From: JAFAXD01 sp035472475
Lineage (GTDB): Bacteria; Pseudomonadota; Alphaproteobacteria; Rhizobiales; Xanthobacteraceae
Length of the DNA: 14,680 nt
Reading direction: 5' to 3'
Assembly (NCBI GenBank): GCA_035472475.1
Contig: DATIPA010000135.1
Coordinates: forward strand, 1-14,680
A model generated the notes under the pieces. That model was not told the origin of the DNA. It made no database searches and saw only the letters and a list, made by a program, of their open reading frames with translations. Positions 14,604-14,680 of this stretch are shown here, piece by piece. Made by a program: the position numbers and the translations under genes. The first letter of the stretch is position 1; every line of letters begins with the position of its first letter.

Positions 14604-14680
14604 GGCCCCGTAGCTCAGCGGATTAGAGCAGCAGCCTTCTAAGCTGTTGGTCGCAGGTTCGATTCCTGCCGGGGTCGCCA
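14604..14680 (+). tRNA. tRNA-Arg (anticodon UCU)
   Basis: This is a complete 77-nt tRNA. The acceptor arms GGCCCCG (14604-14610) and CGGGGTC pair over 7 bp with one G-T, followed by G73 and an encoded CCA at 14678-14680. The D arm begins TAGCTCAGCGG. The anticodon arm is GCAGC-CTTCTAA-GCTGT with anticodon TCT at 14638-14640, which reads AGA (and possibly AGG) arginine codons. The T arm is GCAGG-TTCGATT-CCTGC. The sequence ends exactly at the window edge, so what follows is not visible. tRNA 3' ends of this kind are frequent integration sites for genomic islands. Confidence 0.97.

Overview
The window looks like a chromosomal segment of an alphaproteobacterium of the order Hyphomicrobiales (Rhizobiales), probably near Bradyrhizobium or Xanthobacteraceae. 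The reasons are the high GC content, the alpha-2-macroglobulin/PBP1C pair in its rhizobial form, and a palindrome ending in GCGCATGATC/GATCATGCGC of a kind I remember from Bradyrhizobium-type genomes. No plasmid, phage, insertion-sequence or CRISPR signature is visible.

Layout. Positions 1-756 (+) hold the 3' end of a gene that starts before the window and a small four-helix membrane protein. Positions 757-1032, between convergent genes, are almost filled by four consecutive hairpins. Positions 1033-12209 (all on the minus strand) form a tightly packed run of six genes. In transcription order these are a 1733-residue periplasmic alpha-2-macroglobulin, penicillin-binding protein 1C, an ArnT-like GT39/GT83 membrane glycosyltransferase, a PAP2 lipid phosphatase, a GT2 polyprenyl-phosphate sugar synthase, and a small LAB_N membrane protein. 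Three junctions overlap (TGATG, GTGA and an 11-bp overlap), which suggests translational coupling. Upstream on the same strand (12412-12861) is a small exported four-cysteine protein of unknown function. Divergent from it is an OmpP1/FadL-type outer-membrane channel (13143-14468, +) with a hairpin terminator. The window ends exactly at the CCA of a tRNA-Arg(UCU).

How the genes may work together. In enterobacteria the macroglobulin/PBP1C pair is thought to be an envelope-protection and repair module, in which the macroglobulin traps invading proteases and PBP1C mends peptidoglycan. Here the pair runs straight into a cassette with the parts expected for building a sugar-phosphate-lipid on the cytoplasmic side (GT2, perhaps with LAB_N), transferring the sugar on the periplasmic side (GT39) and removing phosphate from a lipid substrate or carrier (PAP2). 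That is the logic of lipid A or other envelope glycosylation. The sugar and the acceptor cannot be read from sequence. I see no clear evidence of an entirely new system. The most notable features are the hairpin array and the linkage of the two envelope modules.
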